Under the pieces are notes generated by a model, which was given only the letters and a program-made list of their open reading frames with translations, was not told the origin of the DNA and did not search any database. Position numbers and translations under genes: made by a program. This document shows, piece after piece, positions 1 to 8,973 of a stretch of 64,000 nt of DNA. The first letter of the stretch is position 1. The number at the start of each line of letters is the position of its first letter. Source of the DNA: Paucisalibacillus algeriensis. GTDB taxonomy: Bacteria; Bacillota; Bacilli; Bacillales; Amphibacillaceae. The stretch lies in NCBI RefSeq assembly GCF_000577245.1, contig NZ_CBYO010000021.1, positions 1 to 64,000 on the forward strand, given 5' to 3'.

Positions 1-84
1 CCTATTATGCCTGCAAGCGTTGGACACTCTTATTCTATCAGGAGGTTATTTTTATACACAAACCTCATTTTCTTTCATTACAGG

Positions 85-147
85 AATGCTGCCCCATTAG
101 CACAATAACTGATTGTTCATCTTTCACTATTGCACCCGTAAGTTAAA
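85..147 (-). repeat. PER copy 1, short form
   Basis: The left end (CTGCCCCATTAGCACA, from 89) and the right end (CTATTGCACCCGTAAGTTA, 127-145) are present and the central hairpin is missing. The right end overlaps the stop codon of the neighbouring minus-strand gene. Confidence 0.7.
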
Positions 148-596
148 ATATCATTAATATCATTAGACCAATCTTATAACCAAGACCTGTTTGCCAAATG
201 AATAATAATATTACCATAATAAGAAACCAAGAAATTCGCCAAATCTTCTTGGGTCGTACAAATTGAAGGAAATATAAGATACCCCAGATGACATATGAAA
301 GCCCAGATGCAAAATACGTTTCGGAACCTGCTGCGTTTGCTAAATAAAGCCCCAAATAAAGCTATTGCGTTCAACGCTATTAACATAAACAAAAAGATAA
401 AGTTATTTATAAGAAACACTTTTTTATTCAAGTTTCTTATAAATAAGATGGATGCCATTATTACTAATAAACCTATAAATATGAAAGGAATAGCGAGAGA
501 AGTAATAGTTCCACCGTCATCATTTATCATCAGTATAATGCCAAATGCAGTCACCCCAGCACCAATAAAAGCCAGTATTTTTCCCATTTTAGACAA
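143..596 (-). pseudogene. Small multi-pass membrane protein, frameshifted
   Basis: The first 80 or so codons, from the start at 596, encode three hydrophobic helices. The sequence then continues naturally in another frame as GLYLANAAGSETYFASG and further helices to a stop at 143. A run of four G near 341-346, where three would keep the frame, explains the shift. Repaired, the product is about 150 residues with five or so membrane segments and no recognised family. It lies between PER copies like the intact cassette-type genes. A sequencing error in the G-run is the main alternative. Confidence 0.6.
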
Positions 597-701
597 TTTA
601 TTATAAACACCTACCTTATAATAATTATCACCTTATTATAAAGTCTTCTAAACTGACTCACTTTTAAGTACAGTAATTCTACATATAATCATTAAAGCCC
701 T

Positions 702-771
702 CTTCAACACTCCCGCCTTTATACTTCAACCCAAAGGGTGCGATCTCCTTCTTGAAGAAACGCACCTTCAC
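702..771 (-). repeat. PER copy, degenerate
   Basis: CTTCAACACTCCCGCCTTTA at 702 resembles the left end and GAAGAAACGCACCTTCAC at 754-771 the right end. No hairpin lies between. The match is weak, but it sits where a copy would be expected beside the membrane pseudogene. Confidence 0.4.
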
Positions 772-820
772 AAACTTTTGATTTAAGACAATTTTAACCC
801 ATTAAAAATCAAAGCTAACT

Positions 821-1681
821 TTAATCACCTAACGTATTTATAAATTTAATTAAAGACGTAGGTACATACCTTTCTTTTCTATAAATGAATATTGTTTTAA
901 CTAGTCCATATTCATTCGGAATTGAATGCTGTCTAAGGGTTCCTTCTTGTATATGCTTTGCAACCACACTCAGTGGTAGCATACTTAGACCAAGTCCAGA
1001 ACATACACAACCAATGATTGCATCTAGGGTGCCAAATTCCATTATTTTATTTGGAATTATCCTCTCTTGCTGTAACCATTGTTCAAGCTTTTCCCGATAA
1101 GAACATCCAGTACGGAATACAAGCATTGTCCTTGTTTGAATATCTTTAATAGAAGAAATAGGTGGATGTTTTGTATCAGTTATTAGTACCAATTCCTCTT
1201 CAAATACTTCCTTTTGAACCAGTTCAGGGTGCTTAATAGGTCCGGCTACAAATGCTCCATCAAGTTCATACTGAAGAACCCCTTGAATATTTTCTTCCGT
1301 AGAACCTGTTTTTAATGTTAGATCAACTTCAGGAAAGTCTTTATGATACTTTGAAAGTACGCTTGGTAATCGAACTGCTGCTGTTGTTTCCATTGAACCA
1401 ATAATTAACGGACCTTTAGGTGTTTGATCATCAGTCATCATATTTTGAGTTTCTTCAATAAGAACGAATATTTTTTCTGCATACTTTAGCAACAAGCTTC
1501 CTTTGGCTGTTAATGCAGTTCCGCGATTATGTCTATAGAAAAGAGTTGTTTGAAGATCCGATTCCAACTGCTGTATTTTCATTGTGATATTTGACTGTGC
1601 ATATTGAAGTTCTCTTGCTGCTTGAGAAATACTTCCCATTTTAGCAACAGTCTGAAAAATTTTCAATGTATGCAAATCCAT
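821..1681 (-). CDS. LysR-family transcriptional regulator
   Basis: A full-length (286 aa) LysR protein. Residues 3-60 form the winged HTH (LKIFQTVAKMGSISQAARE, then SNITMKIQQLE), and residues from about 90 form the periplasmic-binding-like effector domain. It is transcribed away from an MFS transporter with about 125 bp between starts, the usual arrangement in which a LysR protein controls its divergent neighbour. The effector is unknown. A plausible target is the transporter plus the following nitronate monooxygenase-like gene. Confidence 0.9.
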   Translation of the reverse strand: MDLHTLKIFQTVAKMGSISQAARELQYAQSNITMKIQQLESDLQTTLFYRHNRGTALTAKGSLLLKYAEKIFVLIEETQNMMTDDQTPKGPLIIGSMETTAAVRLPSVLSKYHKDFPEVDLTLKTGSTEENIQGVLQYELDGAFVAGPIKHPELVQKEVFEEELVLITDTKHPPISSIKDIQTRTMLVFRTGCSYREKLEQWLQQERIIPNKIMEFGTLDAIIGCVCSGLGLSMLPLSVVAKHIQEGTLRQHSIPNEYGLVKTIFIYRKERYVPTSLIKFINTLGD

Positions 1682-1807
1682 TGTATTCCTCCCCCGCCTT
1701 TCATTTAGCCATCTAATTAACTGATAGCAACTATTATTATTATGTATTATTCAATATACCAAAAAACATATATGCTTTAAATAGATTAACTTTTTGGAGG
1801 TTTTCAT

Positions 1808-2974
1808 TTGAAGAAGCAAACTTATCATTTTTTAATAGGGGGAATGTTGTCTTTAGTCATTGCTATGGGGATTGGAAGATTTGCATATACTCCCATTCTT
1901 CCACTTATGCAAAAAGAACTTTCTTTTTCAAATACAATAGCTGGCTATATAGCATCAAGTAATTACGCAGGATATTTGCTTGGGGCAATTTTGGCAGGTT
2001 CCTTTCCTTTTAAGAAGTATAGAACCATTTTGTTAAGAATAAGTCTAATCATCACAATTTTATCCACTGCACTCATGGGTCTCGCATACTCTATTTTACT
2101 TTGGAATGTACTTCGCTTTCTATCAGGAATTTCTAGTGCTTATGTATTGGTCATAGCCTCCGGTATTGTGTTAGATAAGCTTGCTACTATAAGCAAAACC
2201 AATTGGTCTGGCTTATTCTATGGAGGGGTAGGTCTTGGAATCTTTTTATCCAGTCTACTTATTCCGAGTTTAAACCATTTATTTCAGTGGAAAGGAACTT
2301 GGATAGGACTAGCTGTTGTCAGTGGAATCCTTACTTTCTTCGTATGGATCTGGCTAGATGAAAAAACCAACCCTGATGAGTTGAAAACTAAACAAAAAAC
2401 TTTTACACAAGATCCCTCCAATAAAGGACTCTTATTGTTGAACATTGCCTATGGTTTAGAAGGATTAGGTTATATAGTTACAGGAACGTTTATCGTATCT
2501 ATCGCTGAAAACACCTCATCCTTTCAGAATGGTGCTACCTTAGTTTGGATGATGGTTGGATTGGCTGCAATTCCATCCTGTCTCATCTGGACTTTTCTTT
2601 CTAAAAAATGGGGTTATGTTAATTCATTAGTGTTTGCAATGACTTTGCAAGCCTTTGGTATAGCAATGCCAGCTTTATGGGGCTCACAATCTAGTTTTAT
2701 TATTAGTGCAATATTGTTTGGAGCTACGTTTATGGGTATCACTACAATTGCTATGACATTGGGACAACAAATGAATCCATCTAATAGTAGTCGTACTATT
2801 GGCACACTTACAGCTATTTATGCTATTGGACAGTTAATAGGTCCAATACTTGCTGAAGCCTTAACATCTTTCACTCATAATTTTAATTCAGCATTGATAG
2901 GAGCAGCTAGTGTCATTTTAATTGGAGCAGGGATAATTTTATTTGGAATTCAATTTAAGAGAGAATATCACTAA
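1808..2974 (+). CDS. MFS transporter, YbfB/YjiJ type
   Basis: A 388-residue, 12-helix major facilitator protein. The N-terminal MGIGRFAYTPILPLM motif is typical of the YbfB/YjiJ (MFS_4) subfamily. The start is TTG, placed 7 bp after GGAGG at 1796-1800. It is divergent from the LysR gene and 44 bp upstream of an NMO-like gene, so the three probably form one functional unit. The substrate is not predictable; small organic or aromatic compounds are typical guesses for the family. Confidence 0.85.
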   Translation: MKKQTYHFLIGGMLSLVIAMGIGRFAYTPILPLMQKELSFSNTIAGYIASSNYAGYLLGAILAGSFPFKKYRTILLRISLIITILSTALMGLAYSILLWNVLRFLSGISSAYVLVIASGIVLDKLATISKTNWSGLFYGGVGLGIFLSSLLIPSLNHLFQWKGTWIGLAVVSGILTFFVWIWLDEKTNPDELKTKQKTFTQDPSNKGLLLLNIAYGLEGLGYIVTGTFIVSIAENTSSFQNGATLVWMMVGLAAIPSCLIWTFLSKKWGYVNSLVFAMTLQAFGIAMPALWGSQSSFIISAILFGATFMGITTIAMTLGQQMNPSNSSRTIGTLTAIYAIGQLIGPILAEALTSFTHNFNSALIGAASVILIGAGIILFGIQFKREYH

Positions 2975-3018
2975 TCAATACAATAAAAGAATGTATTTAA
3001 AATCACGAGGTGAGATTT

Positions 3019-4110
3019 ATGCTAAAGAATGAAATGACAGAAATTTTACAAATTCAGTATCCGATTATACAAGCTCCTATGGCTGGCGGAGTAACAACTT
3101 CTATATTAGTAGCCGAGGTTTCAAATTCTGGAGGTCTAGGAATGATTGGTGCAGGTTATATGACACCTACCCAAATGCGAGAACAAATTAAAGAAATAAA
3201 ACAGTTAACATCAAACCCTTTTGGTATAAATCTATTTGTTCCCGATGAATATGATGTTATAGAGGAAGAAGTAAAATCAGTTAACGAGATATTAAACCCT
3301 ATTCGGGAGCAACTGAATTTACCTGGAAAAGATAGGTTTGAAATTCCTAATTTTAATACTGTTTTTGAAACATTTATTGACCAAATAATGGTTGTAATTG
3401 AAGAGAAGGTTCCTATTTGTTCCTTTACATTTGGCATTCCTTCTAAGAAAGTAATTGCTGAATTTAAAAAAAATAACATAACTTTAGTGGGAACGGCTAC
3501 TACTGTTAGAGAAGCAATTGAAAATGAAAAAGCAGGGATGGATATTGTTGTTGTTCAAGGTAGTGAAGCTGGTGGACATCGTGGGAACTTTATCGATGGG
3601 TATCAGGAGAGTTTAGTGGGTTTAATGTCACTTATCCCACAGGTTGTTGACAATGTAAATATTCCTGTTATTTCTGCTGGAGGAATTATGGACGGAAGAG
3701 GGTTAATGGCTTCTTTTTGTTTAGGGGCGAAGGGTGTACAAATGGGTACGGCTTTCTTGACTTGTATTGAAAGTGGAGCACATAAGGTACATAAAGAGGC
3801 TATACTTAATTCTACCGAAGACAATACTATATTAACTCGTTCATTTTCTGGTAAATGGGCAAGAGGAATAAAAAATAAATTTATTTTAGAAATGCAGAGG
3901 CACGAAAGATTTATACCAGATTTCCCTGTTCATAATATACTAACCCAAGATATTAGGAAGACTTCTAGTGATCAAAATAATCTAGATTTTGTGTCACTTT
4001 GGTCTGGTCAAAGCCCAAGGTTAGCTAAAAGTCAAACAGTTGAATCATTAATTAAAAATATTATTGTAGAAGCAAATAAAATAAATTTAGATATACAAAG
4101 GTTGTACTAA
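3019..4110 (+). CDS. Nitronate monooxygenase family flavoprotein
   Basis: A 363-residue FMN-dependent TIM-barrel enzyme of the 2-nitropropane dioxygenase / nitronate monooxygenase family. Evidence: the N-terminal IIQAPMAGGVTTSILVAEVSN, the phosphate-binding VVQGSEAGGHRGNF with the family's conserved His, and SAGGIMDGRGL followed by GAKGVQMGTAFL. The ATG at 3019 is preferred because GAGGTG lies just upstream; a GTG at 3010 is in frame but overlaps that site. The family oxidises alkyl nitronates such as propionate-3-nitronate. It is probably cotranscribed with the upstream transporter. Confidence 0.88.
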   Translation: MLKNEMTEILQIQYPIIQAPMAGGVTTSILVAEVSNSGGLGMIGAGYMTPTQMREQIKEIKQLTSNPFGINLFVPDEYDVIEEEVKSVNEILNPIREQLNLPGKDRFEIPNFNTVFETFIDQIMVVIEEKVPICSFTFGIPSKKVIAEFKKNNITLVGTATTVREAIENEKAGMDIVVVQGSEAGGHRGNFIDGYQESLVGLMSLIPQVVDNVNIPVISAGGIMDGRGLMASFCLGAKGVQMGTAFLTCIESGAHKVHKEAILNSTEDNTILTRSFSGKWARGIKNKFILEMQRHERFIPDFPVHNILTQDIRKTSSDQNNLDFVSLWSGQSPRLAKSQTVESLIKNIIVEANKINLDIQRLY

Positions 4111-4163
4111 CTCATTGCTCTTATGTAGAACTCATTTCAATCTAAATTTCTATAGGTTTTTGT

Positions 4164-4198
4164 AAGGTCAACCAAATATTTCTAGTTGACCTTTTTTA
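4164..4198 (+). terminator. Rho-independent terminator after the NMO gene
   Basis: AAGGTCAAC pairs with GTTGACCTT and is followed by a run of T. It sits about 55 bp after the stop codon. Confidence 0.8.
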
Positions 4199-4250
4199 TA
4201 AGGTTTTACTAAAAGTAGACAGGGTAGCACAGTAACGCATATTGTGTTAT

Positions 4251-4370
4251 TCAACTAACCTGCCCCGTTAGCACAGGAGTTTTACTATACATAATATTCT
4301 GGATGTTTATCCCAAAAATAAAGACCATCAATTTGATGATCCTTATTTAACACTTGCACCCATTAGCAAG
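4251..4370 (-). repeat. PER copy 2, full length
   Basis: Left end TCAACTAACCTGCCCCGTTA at 4251, central hairpin AAGACCATCA / TGATGATCCTT at 4321-4343, right end CACTTGCACCCATTAGC. It also shares the internal ATAATATTCTGG segment of the long form. Confidence 0.85.
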
Positions 4371-4404
4371 ATAAGAAAAAAATTCTCACTCTTTTCTAAA
4401 ATAT

Positions 4405-5280
4405 TTATTTACATTGTCGATACTTTACAAGTGTTAGTTGTTCCCACTCTTTATACAGTTTCTCTTTCGTAAGTATCTTCCAAGGGTTAAATATCGTTTG
4501 CCCATGTTTATTGAAATATAATCCTTCCCCAATATAATAAGCTGCATGTTGAATAATAGCATTTTCATCTTTCCAAATAACAATGTTCCCTTGGTGTAGT
4601 CCTTCATCTAGAAACTCCTCATAATGGTACTGTTTCAATTTTTCAAGAAATGTTTTTTGATGTATCCATTCATAAATAAACCACTCTTGTTTCCCTTTTG
4701 AAATAGCAAATAAAACTGCTGCTAAACAATTTGCACCTTGAAGATGACTAAAAGTATTGGCAAATGGTTTTAGAAAACTAGGTAAGGACTTTGGTAATTC
4801 CTCACATTCCCCCTCATTCCACCATTCATTAACCATAGTTGTAAGTAACTGCTCTTTAAATGACTCCTCAAGCTTTTCCCACATGGAACGCTGAATGACA
4901 ACGTGCTCATTCACCAAATAACTTGAAGGTATTTTATCTATCTCCTGTATATATGTAATCGATAGTACTAGCCCTCTTTCACTTTCCACTTGTGAATTTA
5001 AAATTAATCGTTTTTTCTCTTCAGATATGCCTTCAATCCATTCTTTTTCAGCAATTATTACGTATTGAGCGTTCTTTATATTCCAGTACTCATAACCATT
5101 TACATAATTTAATTGTCGATACGTACTGTGTTTATAAAACTCATCTATTGGCATTAATAACACATCTGTAAAGTCAATTTCATGATTAAGATGTTCTTTA
5201 GAAAGAAAAAATAAATCTCTATCAGGCACATAACTTTCCATCCATGATAGTAGGACTTCTTTTGTCGGTTTAATTATCAC
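4405..5280 (-). CDS. Uncharacterised protein with NlpC/P60-like C-terminal region
   Basis: About 291 residues, with no named family recognised. The C-terminal third has the spacing of an NlpC/P60-type cysteine peptidase fold: a Cys in GANCLAAVLF, then HQGNIVIWKD, then a His in IIQHAAYYIGEGLYFNKHG. The N-terminal part is Trp- and Glu-rich and unassigned. GTG at 5280 is preferred over the in-frame TTG at 5295 because GGAGG lies 8 bp before it. No signal peptide is visible, so it is probably cytoplasmic. PER copies flank it. Confidence 0.6.
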   Translation of the reverse strand: MIIKPTKEVLLSWMESYVPDRDLFFLSKEHLNHEIDFTDVLLMPIDEFYKHSTYRQLNYVNGYEYWNIKNAQYVIIAEKEWIEGISEEKKRLILNSQVESERGLVLSITYIQEIDKIPSSYLVNEHVVIQRSMWEKLEESFKEQLLTTMVNEWWNEGECEELPKSLPSFLKPFANTFSHLQGANCLAAVLFAISKGKQEWFIYEWIHQKTFLEKLKQYHYEEFLDEGLHQGNIVIWKDENAIIQHAAYYIGEGLYFNKHGQTIFNPWKILTKEKLYKEWEQLTLVKYRQCK

Positions 5281-5378
5281 TATGTATTCCTCCAACTTGA
5301 ATTTTACTGCTGATTGTTTGAATCAGTCTACCTAAGTAAACTAGTTGTACTTCTCCAAAACATACCTGCTTATTTATA

Positions 5379-5512
5379 TTAAACTGCTACATTAGCTCAA
5401 GATCTTATCTTTGATATTAACATAATTTACAAATAATAAATAATTTTTCCAAAATAAAAAGGCAATCATTTTCAATGATCACCTTCTTTAACTATTGGAC
5501 CGGTTAGTGGAG
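5379..5512 (-). repeat. PER copy 3, full length
   Basis: Left end TAAACTGCTACATTAGCTCA, hairpin GGCAATCATT / AATGATCACC at 5461-5483, right end AACTATTGGACCGGTTAGTG. It ends 6 bp before the stop codon of the GyrI-like gene. Confidence 0.85.
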
Positions 5513-5517
5513 TAGGG

Positions 5518-5997
5518 TTATTTACTTATGGTATCAAACAACTCCACATCTACATTTTCAACATCATTCCAACTATAAAACTTTTCTAAATGCCACTTTT
5601 CTTTTAACCTTGTATAGTTGTTAGCATGAATCCATTTATGTAATTCGTCATAAGAGTTCATTATTTTCTTATTTTCCCCTTTATGTCTTGTTACAGCATA
5701 CATTTGAGATGGGACTGTTAGTGTTACCATATCAGGTGGAATATCCTCAAACTCCTTTACTTCAACACAAACCCAATAACCATCTTTATCGACAGTTTCA
5801 TTTTCAACAACAAACGCACCATATTGTTGCAATGGATTGACAACGTGTTTAATTTCACTAATACGCTCACTTAAATGAGATGATGCTTTAGGAATTTCAA
5901 CTACATATTGGTCACCTGGACACAAAACTCGAAAACCCACTAACTTTAGTTCATCAAGTTCTTTTATAGTATTATTCAATTCTTTTGTTTCTGACAT
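5518..5997 (-). CDS. GyrI-like / Cass2-type effector-binding protein
   Basis: A 159-residue stand-alone ligand-binding protein of the GyrI-like (AraC effector-binding) fold. The repeated SHS2 pattern is visible: LKLVGFRVLCPG, GYWVCVEVKEFEDIPPDMVTL, and the terminal MYAVTRHKGE and WHLEKFYSW. Such proteins bind cationic drugs or other hydrophobic small molecules. The Cass2 branch was first described from integron cassettes, which fits the cassette-like setting here. Its ribosome binding site AAGGAGG is ideal. It has no DNA-binding domain. Confidence 0.72.
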   Translation of the reverse strand: MSETKELNNTIKELDELKLVGFRVLCPGDQYVVEIPKASSHLSERISEIKHVVNPLQQYGAFVVENETVDKDGYWVCVEVKEFEDIPPDMVTLTVPSQMYAVTRHKGENKKIMNSYDELHKWIHANNYTRLKEKWHLEKFYSWNDVENVDVELFDTISK

Positions 5998-6052
5998 TGT
6001 ACTTCCTCCTTCTACATAACTATTTCTACAACGACACTTAGAAACCTTCCTC

Positions 6053-6195
6053 TTTCACTAACCTAACCTTTAATATAATTAATTCTATAAAAATAGCGTT
6101 AATCCTTCTTGAATTATTGCACCCGTTTGTTGAAGGAAAGATTATGAGTTTCCTTTGTTAATTAGAATATACAAATCACTTAACGCACCTAAAAT
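6053..6195 (-). repeat. PER copy 4, decayed, with an extra right end
   Basis: A weak left end (TTTCACTAACCTAACCTT) is followed by a good right end, GAATTATTGCACCCGTTTGT, to about 6136. A second right-end-like stretch, CTTAACGCACCTAAAAT, lies at 6179-6195, suggesting a deletion that left two partial copies side by side. Confidence 0.6.
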
Positions 6196-6273
6196 AAAAC
6201 CCGATAACATTTCTGTAATTGGTGGCAAGGGTGCTTAATAAAGTAATGCACATTGTTACTTTATTAAATAAAG

Positions 6274-6564
6274 TTATTCACAGGAATCTTTGTACGTAAC
6301 AAAAAATGGTGTCAATAATGAACCAACAAAAAATATTAAGAGTGCTATTCCAAGAGTTACAAGAATGTTGCTAAACTGTGAAAGGAAATTACCGAATATT
6401 AACATTGGTAAAATGGTTAATGAAACAAATACGAATCTACCAGGAATTGTTATCTTATGTTTAGCTCCACAGTCGTCACATTTAATTGGTTTATAATTCC
6501 ACCAGAAAGATTTGTAAATTTTATTCCAACTAAATTGTGCATTGCAGTTTTCACATTTTTGCAA
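6274..6564 (-). CDS. CXXC-x20-CXXC small membrane protein
   Basis: A 96-residue protein that begins with a zinc-ribbon-like pair of knuckles: CENC at residues 4-7 and CDDC at 29-32, joined by a 21-residue Trp/Tyr/Lys-rich linker. Two hydrophobic helices follow. This is the TIGR04104 cxxc_20_cxxc type of Firmicutes protein, of unknown function. A paralogue lies at 20238-20543. The ribosome binding site is a run of six G 16 bp upstream of the ATG. Confidence 0.75.
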   Translation of the reverse strand: MQKCENCNAQFSWNKIYKSFWWNYKPIKCDDCGAKHKITIPGRFVFVSLTILPMLIFGNFLSQFSNILVTLGIALLIFFVGSLLTPFFVTYKDSCE

Positions 6565-6618
6565 AATAGCCCCCCTAATAATAGTTTTCGCTCTCTATCT
6601 TAGGTTATATGCTTACGT

Positions 6619-6642
6619 CATTAAAGCACCTTTTAATTGAAG
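6619..6642 (-). repeat. PER right end, solitary
   Basis: ATTAAAGCACCTTTTAATTG matches the right end and runs into the last codons of the next minus-strand ORF. No convincing left end precedes it. Confidence 0.5.
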
Positions 6643-6869
6643 AACATAAATGCTGAAAAATACAAAACAATATAGCTAATATACAAATATAATAGCCTTA
6701 AATTAAAACACAGACAGAAGTTCATAAAAGCCTTAGATATCTTTTGGATAACTAAAGACACAACAAAAACGATTAATAACGTAAATACAATTTGTAAATA
6801 AAGTTTATTTAGCAAGTTACTAAATGTAGGGACTAATCCGAGGATGATTCCACATATAGCAAAGTACAA
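6633..6869 (-). CDS. Small three-helix membrane protein
   Basis: About 78 residues, almost all hydrophobic, with three predicted membrane helices. The family is not recognised. The first codon is uncertain: TTG at 6869 is used here, but the frame stays open upstream (IDLKPYEIF) with no ATG and only a weak G-rich ribosome binding site. The real start may be an unusual codon, or the 5' end may be lost. It sits in the PER array. Confidence 0.5.
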   Translation of the reverse strand: MYFAICGIILGLVPTFSNLLNKLYLQIVFTLLIVFVVSLVIQKISKAFMNFCLCFNLRLLYLYISYIVLYFSAFMFFN

Positions 6870-6947
6870 AAAAATTTCATATGGTTTTAAATCAATTGTC
6901 TTACTCGATAGTATCCCCCCCTATAAAATCAAAGTAGTTTCTATTCT

Positions 6948-7076
6948 TCATCTAAACTGCCCCGTTATCACAACATCCCTATAGTTAAATATTAACACAA
7001 TATTCAAATAATGCCAGGAAATTAAAGACCATCACATTTGATGATTCCTTATAGAACAATTCCACCCGTTAATCTA
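6948..7076 (-). repeat. PER copy 5, full length
   Basis: Left end CTAAACTGCCCCGTTATCAC, shared core ATTAACACAATATTCAAA, hairpin AAGACCATCA / TGATGATTCCTT at 7025-7049, right end AACAATTCCACCCGTTAATC. Confidence 0.85.
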
Positions 7077-7173
7077 AGTACATTTCTTTACAATCTTTCC
7101 TTCACATAACAAAAAAAGCCACCTGGATTTGGTAGCCTTATCTGTATCTCTCAACTCTTTTTTTAGTAAATTA

Positions 7174-7551
7174 CTATTTTTCCATTACTGCAAAATAGTT
7201 TTCTTCATTATCTGCAAAGTTAAATACTCTACCAGATGGCATATTTACAATCTCTCCGACCGTAATTTCTTTATTTACTAAGTTACTGTATAATTGATCG
7301 AAGTCATCCGTGAAAAACATTAAAGAAGGAGTATCGAGATTTAATCCAGGAGACATTTTAGAGATGAAATCCTTGTTGTGCAGAATGAGGCTTGTTTCTA
7401 CACCTTTTTTAGGAGCAATTTCAATCCATCTCAATCCCTCATTGTTGTTCTCTTCAGCTATTACAGTAAAGCCTAATTTTTCTTTCCAGAATTTCACTGC
7501 CTCATCTTGATCATTTACATACAACATTATTTGACCGACTTTACTAAACAT
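7174..7551 (-). CDS. VOC-family (glyoxalase/bleomycin resistance-like) protein
   Basis: A 125-residue single VOC domain. The two beta-alpha-beta-beta-beta modules start at GQIMLYVNDQDEAVKFWKE and TPSLMFFTDDFDQLYSNLV. The protein ends ENYFAVMEK, where the family's terminal metal-ligand Glu region lies. Members are metal-dependent lyases, dioxygenases or antibiotic-sequestering proteins; which applies cannot be told. AAGGGAGTG and GAAAGG precede the ATG. The gene is alone between two PER copies. Confidence 0.85.
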   Translation of the reverse strand: MFSKVGQIMLYVNDQDEAVKFWKEKLGFTVIAEENNNEGLRWIEIAPKKGVETSLILHNKDFISKMSPGLNLDTPSLMFFTDDFDQLYSNLVNKEITVGEIVNMPSGRVFNFADNEENYFAVMEK

Positions 7552-7630
7552 ATTCCTTTCACTCCCTTATAAGAATACTGTTATTACTTTCTATCATTTA
7601 TATTCTATGTTGGGAGGTTAAAATCCTTCT

Positions 7631-7724
7631 TCAATTAACCTGCCCATTAACGAAGCAGAAAATAAACAGGAATTATCATTAATGACGATCCCTGTTGTAT
7701 TTAGCTATTGCACCCTTTAGCACA
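7631..7724 (-). repeat. PER copy 6
   Basis: Left end TCAATTAACCTGCCCATTAA, an unrelated hairpin (ACAGG...CCTGT, 7667-7696) in place of the usual one, right end AGCTATTGCACCCTTTAGCA. Confidence 0.8.
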
Positions 7725-7743
7725 ATAACTAACTAATAGGACA

Positions 7744-8175
7744 TTATTTATACTTTAAATCTTTTTTTAAGTAATAATGTTTAAAATCTCTACCTACATC
7801 ATCTAAACTTCCGAATACCTGATAACCATTCTTTTTATAGAAATCCAATGCTTGGAAACTCAAAGTATCTACTTTTATAAAATCACATTCTTTTTCCAAA
7901 GCTATTTTCTCAAGCTCTGATAATAATTTAGTTCCATACCCGGATTTTCTTATATCCTCATCTATCATAAAAGTATGAATCTCCAACCAATTCCAACACA
8001 CCTCACTAAGGATTCCACCACGAACAGTACCGTTATCATCCTTAAGAAATAGACAGATTTCTTCATATCTACCTCCCAAATCTTTTGGAAAGTGCTCCAA
8101 GTTAAATCTGTAAAGTTCATTATCAATATGTTGTTTATCCTTATTATTTAATTCTTTACTAATATAAAGTGTCAT
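7744..8175 (-). CDS. GNAT-family N-acetyltransferase
   Basis: A 143-residue GNAT protein. Motif A is visible as the strand HTFMIDEDIRKSGYGTKLLS, with the acetyl-CoA pyrophosphate loop RKSGYG, and motif B as FYKKNGYQVFG near the C-terminus. The substrate is unknown; family members acetylate small amines, aminoglycosides, peptides or protein N-termini. AGGAGAAG precedes the ATG. The gene occupies one PER-bounded interval. Confidence 0.87.
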   Translation of the reverse strand: MTLYISKELNNKDKQHIDNELYRFNLEHFPKDLGGRYEEICLFLKDDNGTVRGGILSEVCWNWLEIHTFMIDEDIRKSGYGTKLLSELEKIALEKECDFIKVDTLSFQALDFYKKNGYQVFGSLDDVGRDFKHYYLKKDLKYK

Positions 8176-8241
8176 TTTACACTTCTCCTATTATATCTTT
8201 TAATATTATAATTCTGGTAAAAATTATCTAACTCCTTCTTG

Positions 8242-8315
8242 TTTCACTAAACTGCCCCGATAGTTAAATAACGGGTGCATCATTCTTATTCAGGTAACGC
8301 TCCCTTTTGTTCAAT
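8242..8315 (-). repeat. PER copy 7, short form
   Basis: Left end TCACTAAACTGCCCCGATAG and right end GTAACGCTCCCTTTTGTTCA lie only about 25 bp apart, and the hairpin is deleted. The right end overlaps the TGA stop of the next gene. Confidence 0.8.
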
Positions 8316-8847
8316 TAGTATTTAGATAATCTAAGACAATATCAACTCTTTCATTGACTGAATAATCACCTTCAATTTTTAATATTGGACAAGATAAGTC
8401 TGCCATCCAATTTTCGTGTAAAGATTTACTTCTAACTTCGAATCCTGCACTATCATATAAAGATGCCCACTCTAAAAATGTTTTCGATTGTTCATATTTG
8501 CTACCACCAGCTACTATTTCATTTCCATAACGCTGAATTTCCCTCTGTTGTAACCTTTCAAGCCTTATATCTTGTGGAATCCATAAGAAGATAACAAGGT
8601 CAAAATGACATTTAAAGTTATCACCCCAACCACACACTGCACCAGAAAGAATATAGTCTTCATAAAGTGATAAATCTTTTTCAAGCATACGTCTTCTTTC
8701 AGGTACTTCCCTTTGTTTAGTGAATTTAGTTGTCCAAAAATAATCATCGGTATCAAGGTATGTATGCGGCAAAACCTTTGATAATGAAGAGCCAAGTGTT
8801 GAAGTTCCAGATCCCGAAGCTCCCATTATATGAATTCGTTTTTTCAT
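8311..8847 (-). CDS. P-loop kinase-like protein (adenylate kinase / FlaR-like)
   Basis: A 178-residue nucleotide-binding protein with a Walker A motif GASGSGTST at residues 9-17 and an acidic YLDTDDYFW segment after the first helix, as in small-molecule kinases. RLQQREIQRYG resembles an arginine-rich lid. It belongs with the adenylate-kinase-like AAA proteins often annotated as DNA topology modulation or shikimate-kinase-like; the phosphate acceptor is unknown. An AAGGAGG ribosome binding site precedes it. Confidence 0.75.
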   Translation of the reverse strand: MKKRIHIMGASGSGTSTLGSSLSKVLPHTYLDTDDYFWTTKFTKQREVPERRRMLEKDLSLYEDYILSGAVCGWGDNFKCHFDLVIFLWIPQDIRLERLQQREIQRYGNEIVAGGSKYEQSKTFLEWASLYDSAGFEVRSKSLHENWMADLSCPILKIEGDYSVNERVDIVLDYLNTN

Positions 8848-8900
8848 TTTTTCTCCTCCTTAGATACTTTTTCGTAACATAAAATTCACTATGCTTCTTC

Positions 8901-8966
8901 CACTCTTCTGCCCCATTAGTAAAAGAAGCAGTTAATCATATTTAACTAACGCACCCAGTTTATCCA
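8901..8966 (-). repeat. PER copy 8, short form
   Basis: Left end CACTCTTCTGCCCCATTAGT, right end TAACTAACGCACCCAGTTTA. The central hairpin is missing. Confidence 0.75.
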
Positions 8967-8973
8967 ATAAGAA

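Noticed and set aside
295-606. Plus-strand ORF of 103 codons opposite the first membrane pseudogene
   Set aside because: It is the antisense of coherent membrane-helix coding sequence, and its own product is low-complexity Ile/Asn/Lys.
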